Below, in pieces: positions 38,813 through 47,827 of a DNA stretch of 64,000 bases. The stretch comes from Nakamurella sp. GTDB lineage: Bacteria > Actinomycetota > Actinomycetes > Mycobacteriales > Nakamurellaceae. The first letter of the stretch is position 1. Every line of letters begins with the position of its first letter. Position numbers and translations under genes: made by a program. The notes under the pieces are model-generated. The model saw only the letters and a program-made list of their open reading frames with translations, ran no database searches and was not told the origin of the DNA. The stretch spans positions 1 to 64,000 of the forward strand of contig JADGOY010000001.1 in assembly GCA_017882715.1 (NCBI GenBank), in the 5' to 3' direction.

Positions 38813-39991
38813 ATGAAAGCCACGGAGTCGACGGCGCAGCTGCTCCGGCAGGCGCGATCGTTTCTCGAGCTGATGCGATCCGAGCAGGTGATCGATGCCG
38901 ATTCCGGTGCCGGCCGACTTCGGCAGATCACCAATTCCGTGGCACGGAGCGGGCAGTATTCGATGACGTTCACGGAATTGGAATATGCCTGCCGGGTGGC
39001 CTGGCGGAACAGTAGCCGCTGCATCGGCCGGCTCCCGTGGCGCACGCTGACCGTGCGGGATTGCCGTGATCTGCAGTCTCCGCAGGAGATCTTCCAGGCG
39101 TTGGTCGACCACCTCCGGCTGGCCACCAACGGGGGGCGGATCCGACCGATGATGTCGGTCTTCGCCGCTGATGCGCACGGGCGACCGCGGGCGAGGATCT
39201 GGAATCCGCAACTGATCCGTTACGCGGGATGGCGCAGGCCGGACGGGACCGTGCTGGGTGATCCACTGCACGTCGAATGCACCGCCGAGCTGGAGCATCT
39301 CGGCTGGCGCCCGCAGGAGCGGTCGGCGTTCACCGTGCTGCCGGTGGCGATCCAGGTGGGTGACGGTCGTCCGCAGCTGTTCGAACTGCCGGCCGACGCG
39401 GTGCTGGAGGTCTCGATCCGTCACCCCGAGCTGCCGTGGTTCGCCGAGCTCGGTCTGCGGTGGTACGCGCTCCCGATGGTGAGCGGGATGGCGCTGGAGG
39501 CCGGCGGGTTGCGCTATTCGGCAGTGCCGTTCAACGGGTGGTACATGGGGACCGAGATCGGCGCACGGAACCTGTCCGACACGGATCGATACGACCGGCT
39601 GCCCGCCATCGCGCGTGGGCTCGGCCTCGACACCCGAAGTTCGACCAATCTGTGGCGCGATCGCGCACTGCTCGAGCTGAACGTCGCGGTGTTGCATTCG
39701 TTCCGGGTGGACGGGGTCAGGATCGTCGATCACCACAGTGCCTCCGACCAGTTCATGACCCACGTGCAGCGGGAGGAACGGCAGGGCAGGGACACTCCGG
39801 GCGACTGGTCGTGGCTGGTGCCGCCGATGAGCGGGTCGACCACTCCGGTCTTTCATCGCTACTACTCCGATGGGCTGCAGACTCCGGGTTTTCGGGAGCA
39901 ACCGGCTCCATGGACCGAGCAGGGCAGGGCGAGCGCGGTGCCGCAGGGCGCGGTGTGTCCGGTAGCGCATGCCGAGCACGAGGCGGCTTGA
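38813..39991 (+). CDS. nos: Nitric oxide synthase oxygenase
   Basis: CRVAWRNSSRCIGR (heme-thiolate motif), PFNGWYMGTEIGARNL, DHHSASDQFMTH, WSWLVPPMSGSTTPVFH. Confidence 0.95.
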   Translation: MKATESTAQLLRQARSFLELMRSEQVIDADSGAGRLRQITNSVARSGQYSMTFTELEYACRVAWRNSSRCIGRLPWRTLTVRDCRDLQSPQEIFQALVDHLRLATNGGRIRPMMSVFAADAHGRPRARIWNPQLIRYAGWRRPDGTVLGDPLHVECTAELEHLGWRPQERSAFTVLPVAIQVGDGRPQLFELPADAVLEVSIRHPELPWFAELGLRWYALPMVSGMALEAGGLRYSAVPFNGWYMGTEIGARNLSDTDRYDRLPAIARGLGLDTRSSTNLWRDRALLELNVAVLHSFRVDGVRIVDHHSASDQFMTHVQREERQGRDTPGDWSWLVPPMSGSTTPVFHRYYSDGLQTPGFREQPAPWTEQGRASAVPQGAVCPVAHAEHEAA

Positions 39992-39997
39992 CGCGGC

Positions 39998-41767
39998 TCA
40001 ACGCGGGGACGGCGTGACTGCGGCCACGATGCCGGCGAGTCGATGACCGGTCGGTAGGTCACCGAAGACCCGGTCGCCGCCGTCACCCAGCCGAGTGGCG
40101 CAGTACAGCGCGGCGACCTGCGGTGGGGCGTGCTGCAGCAGCAGCGCTGCGGCGAACAGTCGCGCCGTCAACGACGCGACGGTCCTGGCCGCGGCGGGGT
40201 CGGGATCTCCGGACAGCAGGGACTTCAAGGTCGTCACTGAGCTGTCGAATGACCGGTGGGTGCCTGCCGCCGCGTCGAGTTCGGCCAGCAGCGCGTCGGC
40301 CGAGTCCGGTGACCGCTGCAGCGCCCGCACCGCGTCCAGCGCACTCACCGTGCCCGATCCCTCCCAGATACCGTTCAGCGGCGATTCCCGGAGCAGCCGG
40401 GCGAGCGGGAACGTTTCGACGTATCCGTTGCCGCCCAGGCATTCCAGGGCTTCGGCGATCATCGGGACGGCGCGCTTGCAGACCCAGAACTTGGCCGCCG
40501 GGAGGGCGATCCGCAGCAGCGCTGCGTCCTGTGCGCACGCCGCCGGTCGAGATGCAGCTGGCGCGATCGCGTCGACCAGTGCGCCCAGTCGCATCGCCGT
40601 CAACGTCGAAGCCCACGATTCCAGCGCGAGATCGGCCAGTACAGCCGTCATCGCGGGCTGTCGGATCAGCGGGTGGCCGAATGCCCACCGGTGGGCGGCG
40701 TAGTGCGCCGCCTCTGACAGTGCGGCACGCATCTGCCCTGCCGACCCCAGCACGCAGTCGACCCTGGTCATCGTCACCATCTGCAGGATGGTGGCGACGC
40801 CGCGGCCTTCCTCGCCGATGCGCCACCCGATCGCGTCGTCGTACTCGATCTCGGCCGAGGCATTCGACCGGTTGCCCAATTTGTCCTTCAGCCGCACGAG
40901 GCGCAGGCCGTTGCGCTCGCCGTCCGGTAGCACCCTGGGCAGCAGGAAGCAGCTCAGCCCGCCCGGGGCCTGCGCCAGGGTGAGGAACAGGTCGTTCATC
41001 GGCGCAGAGGTGAACCACTTGTGGCCGTTCAGCCGGTATTCGCCCGTCGCTGCCGGCTGGGAACCGATCGGTGTCGCCGTCGTGACGTTCGCCCGGACGT
41101 CGGACCCGCCCTGTTTCTCGGTCATCGACATCCCTGCCAGCAAACCACCTTTCGATGCCGGCGGACGTAGACCGAAGTCGTAGGCGGTCGTCTGCAGGCC
41201 AGGGCCGTACACCTGGGCGAGGTCGGGACGTTGCCGGAGCACCGGGACCGCGGCGTACGTCATCGAGATCGGGCACATGTGCCCGGATTCGGTCTGAGTC
41301 CAGAGATAGAAGCCCGCGGCCCGTGCCAGGTGGGCGTGCGTTCCGGCGTCGGGTGCCCAGGGTGCTGCGTGCAACCCCGCCCCGACGGCTCGCGACATCA
41401 AGGTGTGCCATGCCGGGTGGAACTCGACCTCGTCGATGCGTCGGCCGGCCCGGTCGTGGGTGTGCAGCACGGGTGGGTGGATGTTCGCCAGTCGGGCGGC
41501 GTCGATGATCGGGGCGGAGCCGGCCAGGACCGCGAGTTCGGCGAGGGCCGGGCTCAGCGTCGTACCGGCCGCCACCAGACCCGCGTGCAGCGCGGGGTCG
41601 GAGTCGGCGAGGTCGTGATCGACCAACGGCGGAACCTGGTTGGTCGCCGGCGGGAACGCAGTGCCATGGGCCGGTGGACGGCGGATCGGAGGAACGTGGA
41701 CCGGACTGTCTGGCACTGCCAGGCCTCCTTGCGAAGCATGCCGAACGCGCGGGTACCGTCCGATCAT
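39998..41767 (-). CDS. Acyl-CoA dehydrogenase, AidB-like subfamily
   Basis: MTEKQGGSDVRANVTTATP, NGHKWFTSAPMNDLFL, ALECLGGNGYVETFPLARLLRESPLNGIWEGSGTVSALDAVRAL; exact start uncertain. Confidence 0.85.
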   Translation of the reverse strand: MIGRYPRVRHASQGGLAVPDSPVHVPPIRRPPAHGTAFPPATNQVPPLVDHDLADSDPALHAGLVAAGTTLSPALAELAVLAGSAPIIDAARLANIHPPVLHTHDRAGRRIDEVEFHPAWHTLMSRAVGAGLHAAPWAPDAGTHAHLARAAGFYLWTQTESGHMCPISMTYAAVPVLRQRPDLAQVYGPGLQTTAYDFGLRPPASKGGLLAGMSMTEKQGGSDVRANVTTATPIGSQPAATGEYRLNGHKWFTSAPMNDLFLTLAQAPGGLSCFLLPRVLPDGERNGLRLVRLKDKLGNRSNASAEIEYDDAIGWRIGEEGRGVATILQMVTMTRVDCVLGSAGQMRAALSEAAHYAAHRWAFGHPLIRQPAMTAVLADLALESWASTLTAMRLGALVDAIAPAASRPAACAQDAALLRIALPAAKFWVCKRAVPMIAEALECLGGNGYVETFPLARLLRESPLNGIWEGSGTVSALDAVRALQRSPDSADALLAELDAAAGTHRSFDSSVTTLKSLLSGDPDPAAARTVASLTARLFAAALLLQHAPPQVAALYCATRLGDGGDRVFGDLPTGHRLAGIVAAVTPSPR

Positions 41768-41806
41768 GGCTCACGGTTGCCCGTTCGGCGCTCGCGATCG
41801 GTCAGG

Positions 41807-42778
41807 GTGAAGGTGAGCGACCACAGTCTTCGGGTCGCGGCCATCGACTGCGGCACCAACTCCATCCGGCTGTTGATCGCTGATGTCATCGCCGGCGAGT
41901 CAGGGCCGCGCCTGGTCGACGTGCATCGGGAGATGCGGGTGGTGCGGCTCGGTGAAGGTGTCGACGCCACGGGTGCGCTGTCCGCCCATGCGCTGGATCG
42001 GACCTGGCGCGCGTTGGCCGATTACACGGCCGCGATCCGCTCGTCAGGAGTGGTCCGGGTGCGAATGGCGGCCACGTCGGCCACCAGGGACGCCGCCAAC
42101 CTGCAGGACTTCATCCAGATGGTGCGCTCGACGCTGGGTCACGACCCCGAGGTGATCACCGGGGACGAGGAGGCCGAACTGTCCTTCGCTGGTACCGTCG
42201 GCGAACTGGACCCGGATACCGGGCCGTTCCTGGTGGTGGACATCGGCGGTGGCTCGACCGAAATCGTCACCGGGAACCGACGGCGGGGGATCAACCAGAT
42301 CAGCGGGGCGGTCAGCCTGGACATCGGGTGCGTGCGCATCACCGAGCGCATCCTGCGATCGGATCCGCCGCCCGCGGCCGAGCGTGACGCGGCGCGCGCG
42401 TGGGCGCGTGCCCTGCTGACGTCCGGGCTGGACGAACTGCCCGTGTCGTCCGTTCGACGGTTGGTCGCGGTGTCGGGTACCGCCACCACGGTGGCGGCGG
42501 CCGCCTTGAAGCTCACCTCCTACGATGCGTCCCGCATTCATCTCTCGCGCATCTCTACCGACGACGTCCATCGGGTGTCCGCGTTCTTCCTCGGCGCCCA
42601 CCGCGCCCACCGCGCCGCCCTGCGGTACATGCACCCAGGTCGGGTCGATGTGATCGGCGGGGGAGCGCTGATCCTGTCCGAATTGGTGACGTTGGTGCAG
42701 CAACGGGTTCCCGCGATCCGCGAGGTCACCGTCTCCGAACACGACATCCTGGACGGATTGGCCCTTTCACTGGCCTGA
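41807..42778 (+). CDS. ppx: Ppx/GppA phosphatase family protein
   Basis: VAAIDCGTNSIRLLIADV, GDEEAELSFAGTV, VVDIGGGSTEIV, VSGTATTVAAAALKL. Confidence 0.93.
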   Translation: MKVSDHSLRVAAIDCGTNSIRLLIADVIAGESGPRLVDVHREMRVVRLGEGVDATGALSAHALDRTWRALADYTAAIRSSGVVRVRMAATSATRDAANLQDFIQMVRSTLGHDPEVITGDEEAELSFAGTVGELDPDTGPFLVVDIGGGSTEIVTGNRRRGINQISGAVSLDIGCVRITERILRSDPPPAAERDAARAWARALLTSGLDELPVSSVRRLVAVSGTATTVAAAALKLTSYDASRIHLSRISTDDVHRVSAFFLGAHRAHRAALRYMHPGRVDVIGGGALILSELVTLVQQRVPAIREVTVSEHDILDGLALSLA

Positions 42779-42785
42779 GCCTCGG

Positions 42786-43115
42786 GTGAGGTCGCCTGGC
42801 GACGCCGATCGCCGCCCGTTGTTGATCACCCGGGGGCCGGACGGCGCGCGGTGGTTCTCCGGCATTGGCACCGATGCGATCGGACTGCTCACCATCGACG
42901 GCCAGGCGCCGACCCCGCACGGCGGTTGCCGGGTGGACCCTGTGGGGCTCGGATCAGGTGGCCCATATCGCGGCCGATGGTGCGATGATGCTGGCCGACC
43001 TCCCGCCGGCCGGCGTGCCCCACGGCCTGGCCTTCGGACGGGACGGCGGGCTGTGGGTTGCCTTGGAATCCGGGGCGCTGGCGTGTCTGGACGCAGCCCC
43101 CGGTCGTCGGACTGA
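42786..43115 (+). pseudogene. Remnant resembling virginiamycin B/streptogramin lyase (Vgb) propeller blades
   Basis: LLITRGPDGARWFSGIGTDAIGLLTIDGQAPTPHG then, after a frame change, VAHIAADGAMMLADLPPAGVPHGLAFGRDGGLWVALESGALACLDA. Confidence 0.5.
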
Positions 43116-43180
43116 ATCCGGGCGTGGGACCGGACCGCCCGGCGATCTCCTACGCTGGACCCGCATCCATCGCGACACTC

Positions 43181-43254
43181 GCCCCCGTAGCCCAATCGGC
43201 AGAGGCAGGCCCCTTAAAAGGGTTCCAGTGTGGGTTCGAGTCCCACCGGGGGCA
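43181..43254 (+). tRNA. tRNA, anticodon TAA (tRNA-Leu by anticodon) with short variable loop
   Basis: GCCCCCG acceptor / CGGGGGC, T-arm GTGGG-TTCGAGT-CCCAC, anticodon arm GGCCC-CTTAAAA-GGGTT; followed by ACCC (no encoded CCA). Confidence 0.82.
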
Positions 43255-43701
43255 CCCAATCGCAACCCCACCGAGCTGCGGGTATGGATCAGTTGGGGTG
43301 TCCAAAATCGCTGCGCGCCCACCTTTCTCTTGGTCCATGATCGGTGACGCCGATCAGGGCGTCGCGACACTGAACACCGCCGAGGGACCACTACCCCACC
43401 ACCCTGATCGCGGGCAGCCGACCGAGGTTCACGGAGCGAGCGCCACCCACGACCCGCATCACTCCCCGGCGCACGCTGAGAGACTTTGTTTCGCCAGCAG
43501 TCCTCGGAGCGTTACCTGCCGGTGACACCTCGTGACGAATATAGCGACCATCGGCCCGGTCGGCGAACATCATCGGAGGGAACTACTCGGCTGCTCTCGG
43601 CGTTGAACAGGAGCGATGTCCGTGGGTCGTCACCCGCCAGTGATCTTCCTCGGATAGGTTTCATCAGTGTCTGTCGTTCGATCACCTCATCGGAGGTAAC
43701 C

Positions 43702-44481
43702 GTGCAGGAAAAGAGCAGTAACCCCGCCTTCCGGAACATGGAGCAGGTGATCGGCGCGCAGCAACAGGCGGCGCCGAGTACCGAAGTGCTGGACCAGATG
43801 TACAACCAGCCCTCCTACACGGCACCGGAGCGGGAGCGGTTCCTGACCGTGGACGACGTGGTCACCAAGACCGCGATCATCCTGGTGCTGGCCGTGGCCG
43901 CCGGTTTCGCGACCGCCTGGTTCCAGGCCTACGCGCTGGCCATCCCGGCCATGATCATCGGTCTGGTGCTGTCGCTGGTCATCATCTTCAAGCGGAACAT
44001 CAACCCGGCGCTGATCATCGGCTACGCCGTGGCCGAGGGTGTGCTGCTGGGTGCCATCTCCGGCTGGTTCAACACGATCTACCCGGGCATCGCGGCGCAG
44101 GCCATCGTCGGCACGCTCGGTGTGTTCGGCGGCATGCTGGTGGTGTACAAGACGGGAGCCATCAGGGTCACTCCCCGGCTCACCAAGATGATCATCGGCG
44201 GGATCATCGGCGTGGCCGTGCTGATGCTGTTCAACCTGGTCATGAGCTTGTTCGGGATCAACATCGGGCTGCGCGACGGTGGCGCGCTGGCAATCGTGTT
44301 CTCGCTGGTCTGCATCGCGCTGGCCGCGTTCAGCTTCCTGCTGGACTTCGATTCCATCGACCTGGCCATCAAACAGGGCGCACCCGCGAAGACGTCCTGG
44401 TACTTCGCTTTCGCCCTGATGGTCACCCTGGTCTGGCTGTACCTGGAGATCCTGCGACTGCTGGGCTACATGCGCCAATAG
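43702..44481 (+). CDS. Bax inhibitor-1/YccA family membrane protein
   Basis: Seven-TM BI-1-like sequence; GTG start after CGGAGG; ends FDSIDLAIKQGAPAKTSWYFAFALMVTLVWLYLEILRLLGYMRQ. Confidence 0.88.
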   Translation: MQEKSSNPAFRNMEQVIGAQQQAAPSTEVLDQMYNQPSYTAPERERFLTVDDVVTKTAIILVLAVAAGFATAWFQAYALAIPAMIIGLVLSLVIIFKRNINPALIIGYAVAEGVLLGAISGWFNTIYPGIAAQAIVGTLGVFGGMLVVYKTGAIRVTPRLTKMIIGGIIGVAVLMLFNLVMSLFGINIGLRDGGALAIVFSLVCIALAAFSFLLDFDSIDLAIKQGAPAKTSWYFAFALMVTLVWLYLEILRLLGYMRQ

Positions 44482-44501
44482 TCGCCCGGGCACCCGATTC
44501 C

Positions 44502-44804
44502 GTGTCTGTTCCGCAACGGCCAGGCCCGCCCTCCGACGAGCTCGTTCGTCGGGTGCGGGCCTGGCCTGTTTCGTCCTGGCGCCATGGCGACCGCGTCGCG
44601 GCGACCCGGCGTGCCCTGGACGCGCTGGCCGAGATGGCTGCCACCGCGCGCGGCACAACCATCCCAGCCGTGCCCGATCTGGGCATACACGCGCTTGCCG
44701 ATCAGCTCGTGGTGCTGGTCGGCGATGCCGGCGCGGCCGGCGTGCCGGCGGACCAGGTCAATGCTCTGCTGGCGGCCTTGCGGACCGACCTCGGGCTCGG
44801 CTGA
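44502..44804 (+). CDS. Hypothetical protein
   Basis: 100 aa, MSVPQRPGPPSDELVRRVRAWPVSSWRHGDRVAATRRALDALAEMA..., coherent Ala/Leu helical composition. Confidence 0.5.
   Translation: MSVPQRPGPPSDELVRRVRAWPVSSWRHGDRVAATRRALDALAEMAATARGTTIPAVPDLGIHALADQLVVLVGDAGAAGVPADQVNALLAALRTDLGLG
44518..44566 (+). terminator. Long hairpin after the BI-1 gene (inside the start of the 44502 ORF)
   Basis: Perfect 12-bp outer stem GGCCAGGCCCGC/GCGGGCCTGGCC with further pairing inside. Confidence 0.55.
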
Positions 44805-44856
44805 CGAGTCGGCTCGTGCCGGCACAAGTCAAGCCGCCCGGGAACGGGGTCGCCGC

Positions 44857-45924
44857 TCAAGCGGATACCGGGTGAGCCTCGACGCGGGGACCCGCAGGCA
44901 GGGCCTGGGGCTGCGGCCGGGCCGACACCTCGTCGATCAGCGCCGGCAGCAACACGTCCATCGCCTGTCGGTAGCCGGCGCCCGATGGATGGAACCGGTC
45001 CGGGGCGAACAGATCCGGCCGGTCGACGAACTGTGGGCTGACGAGTTTCGCAATGGCCACCGCGCACCCTGCGGCGTCGGTGACCGCTCGGTCCTGCAGT
45101 GTCGCGAGCCGCAACGACCACCCGCTCAGCATCGACCGCAGCGGTTGCGGGATCGGGGTGATGACACCGAAGTCAGGACACGTCCCGACGACCACCGGGA
45201 TCCTTCTCGAGGTCAGTTTCGCCACCGTGGCACCGAGCAGCGCAGCCGACCGCCACGGCGGCACCATGTCGCGAATGTCGTTGGCGCCCACCAGGATGAC
45301 GACCGCGTCCGGTGCCTCGGCCAGGCAGATGTCGAGTTGCCGGGGCAGGTCGGCCGACGTCGCACCGGTCATGCCGTGGCTGCGCAACCTCACCGGCCGG
45401 TCCAGGTGCTCGGCCATCCCGCGGGCCAGGATCACGCCGGGCAGGTCGTCTGCGTGTCGGGTCCCGTAACCCACTGACGTGGAATCGCCCAGCATCACCA
45501 AGGTGAGGAAGTCGGCGGCCTGCCGGCCCTCGGGGAGCTGTCGCCCGTCGGGTGCGTAGACACCGTCACCTTGCGGTAGCTGGATCTGCACCAAGAGGTC
45601 GGATGCGCGCTGCTGGGCGTTCGTCGCGCCCGGCACCGATGGCGGAACCAGTGTGCCCTCCGCCAGTGCGGTCTCGACGGCTGCGGCTTCGATCACCTTC
45701 GTCGCCGTCACGGCCTGGCGGATCAGGGTGACCAGCGCGCTGCTCACCCCGGCCAGCACACCGAGCCCGGCCATGGTGCCGACGCCGAGCCGACTGCTCG
45801 ATCGGATGCCCGCCCGACCGGACGATGCCAGACCGCTCACCAGATCCGATGTTCTGCTTGACCAGATGCTCATCGACGTGCTCCCTGACAGATCACCGCA
45901 GGCCGGCGTCCTGGGACCGGACAC
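44857..45924 (-). CDS. SGNH/GDSL hydrolase family protein
   Basis: VMLGDSTSVGYGTRHADDLPGVILARGMAEHL; ILVGANDIRDMVP; DLFAPDRFHPSGAGY. Confidence 0.88.
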   Translation of the reverse strand: MSGPRTPACGDLSGSTSMSIWSSRTSDLVSGLASSGRAGIRSSSRLGVGTMAGLGVLAGVSSALVTLIRQAVTATKVIEAAAVETALAEGTLVPPSVPGATNAQQRASDLLVQIQLPQGDGVYAPDGRQLPEGRQAADFLTLVMLGDSTSVGYGTRHADDLPGVILARGMAEHLDRPVRLRSHGMTGATSADLPRQLDICLAEAPDAVVILVGANDIRDMVPPWRSAALLGATVAKLTSRRIPVVVGTCPDFGVITPIPQPLRSMLSGWSLRLATLQDRAVTDAAGCAVAIAKLVSPQFVDRPDLFAPDRFHPSGAGYRQAMDVLLPALIDEVSARPQPQALPAGPRVEAHPVSA

Positions 45925-46300
45925 GCCGGAAGACTTTCACCCGCTACCACCACGGGCCCGGCCGATTTGTTCCGCCCGAGCAAGCAGTGTGACCATTTTC
46001 CGCCGCGCGCCCGACAATGACATCCCACTCGAAGAGGGAAAAGGTTGACGCGACGAAGTCTGTCCGCCGATCGGGCACTCGCCCGGGCGCCCGTACGAGT
46101 GACCCGACGGTGATCGGCGGTGGTTCGCGGAAATCGGTCGGGCATCTGCCTGGACAGCGGGTCGCGCGCGGGGCAGTGATACGGCAGGGACGGCCCATGG
46201 CCGGGCGTCGCAACCCCAGCGCCACCCGGTCAGACGGCCGGCCGGTTAGCCTGAGCCTGACCTTCACCCTGGCCGCGGGCACGTCCAGCGGCCCATACCG

Positions 46301-46382
46301 ACCGACCCGACACCGACCCGACATCGACCGACCCGACATCGACCCGACATCGACTGACCCGACATCGACCGACCCGACACCG
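46301..46382 (+). repeat. Alternating 15/11-bp tandem array ACCGACCCGACATCG/ACCCGACATCG upstream of cbs
   Basis: Unit lengths 15-11-15-11-15-15, ending 28 nt before the cbs GTG. Confidence 0.9.
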
Positions 46383-46410
46383 ACGTTGACACTGACCAAG
46401 GAGAACCTCC

Positions 46411-47775
46411 GTGCGGTACGCCGAGACCATCGTCGATCTGATCGGCAACACGCCGCTGGTCCGGCTGGGGCCGGTGGCCGCCGGGGTGGCGCCGCTGCTA
46501 CTGGCCAAGATCGAGTACTTCAACCCGGGCGGGTCGGTGAAGGATCGCATCGCGGAAAAGATGATCACAGCGGCGGAGCAGTCGGGCGCGCTCCACCCAG
46601 GCGGCACCATCGTGGAGCCGACCAGCGGCAATACCGGTGTCGGGCTCGCGCTGGTCGCCCAGCAGCGCGGCTATCACTGCATCTTCGTGTGCCCGGACAA
46701 GGTCAGCGAGGACAAGCAGAACGTGTTGCGGGCCTACGGGGCCGAGGTGGTCGTCTGCCCGACGGCGGTCGCACCGGACGATCCGAACTCCTACTACTCG
46801 GTGTCCGACAGGCTGGTCCGGACCACCCCTGGTGCATGGAAACCCGACCAGTACGCCAACCCGCAGAATGCGGCCAGCCACCACGAGACCACCGGGCCGG
46901 AGATCTGGGCCGACACCGACGGCCGGGTCACCCATCTCGTCGCCGGAGTGGGCACCGGCGGGACCATCTCCGGCACCGGCCGGTACCTGAAGGAGGTGTC
47001 CGGCGGTCGAGTGCAGGTCGTCGGCGCCGACCCGGAGGGATCGGTGTACTCCGGCGGTACCGGACGTCCTTACCTGGTCGAGGGTGTCGGCGAGGACTTC
47101 TGGCCCGACGCCTACGACAAGTCCGTCACCGACCGGATCATCGCGATCTCCGACGCCGAGTCGTTCGCGCTCACCCGGCGGCTGGCCCGCGAGGAGGGGC
47201 TACTGGTCGGCGGATCCTGCGGCATGGCCGTGGCGGCCGCGCTGAAACTGGCAGAGGACCTCACCTCGGAGGACGTCGTCGTGGTGATCCTGCCCGACGG
47301 CGGCAGGGGATACCTGTCCAAGATCTTCTCCGACCGCTGGATGGCGTCCTACGGATTCCTGACCAGGGATGGCGAGGCCACCGTCGGCGAGGTGTTGCGC
47401 AGCAAGAGCGGGCAGTTGCCGGCCATGGTGCACACCCATCCGAACGAGACCATCCGCGACGCCGTGGAGATCATGCACGAGTACGGCGTCTCGCAGATGC
47501 CGGTGGTGTCGGCCGAGCCGCCGGTGATGGCGGGTGAGGTGGTCGGCTCGGTGTCCGAGCGCGATCTGCTCGATGCGCTGTTCGCCGGAACCGCGGCCCT
47601 GGCCGACGCCGTGTCGGGGCACATGGCGCCGCCGTTCACCCTCGTCGGTTCCGGCGAGAACCTGACTGCCGCCCGGTCGGCGCTGCAGGAGCGCGACGCC
47701 GTCATGGTGGTCGACGACGGGAAGCCGGCGGGCGTGCTGACCAGGGCCGATCTGCTCGGGTTCCTGGCCGGCTGA
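46411..47775 (+). CDS. cbs: Cystathionine beta-synthase
   Basis: DLIGNTPLVRLGP, EYFNPGGSVKDRIA, PTSGNTGVGLA, GVGTGGTISGTGRYLKE, two C-terminal CBS domains; AAGGAG RBS. Confidence 0.93.
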   Translation: MRYAETIVDLIGNTPLVRLGPVAAGVAPLLLAKIEYFNPGGSVKDRIAEKMITAAEQSGALHPGGTIVEPTSGNTGVGLALVAQQRGYHCIFVCPDKVSEDKQNVLRAYGAEVVVCPTAVAPDDPNSYYSVSDRLVRTTPGAWKPDQYANPQNAASHHETTGPEIWADTDGRVTHLVAGVGTGGTISGTGRYLKEVSGGRVQVVGADPEGSVYSGGTGRPYLVEGVGEDFWPDAYDKSVTDRIIAISDAESFALTRRLAREEGLLVGGSCGMAVAAALKLAEDLTSEDVVVVILPDGGRGYLSKIFSDRWMASYGFLTRDGEATVGEVLRSKSGQLPAMVHTHPNETIRDAVEIMHEYGVSQMPVVSAEPPVMAGEVVGSVSERDLLDALFAGTAALADAVSGHMAPPFTLVGSGENLTAARSALQERDAVMVVDDGKPAGVLTRADLLGFLAG

Positions 47776-47827
47776 GCGGAGCCGGCGGGCCCGGTCGGTT
47801 GCATCGCGACCTCGGGACTCGGGGCTG

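Noticed and set aside
38498-39979. 493-aa minus-strand ORF
   Set aside because: Antisense of the NOS gene, whose protein carries unmistakable motifs.
40083-41774. 563-aa minus-strand ORF
   Set aside because: Alternative frame of the acyl-CoA dehydrogenase gene; composition is Arg/Gly noise.
46017-47537. 506-aa plus-strand ORF starting in the cbs leader
   Set aside because: Out of frame with cbs; the cbs frame has complete domain motifs and an RBS.
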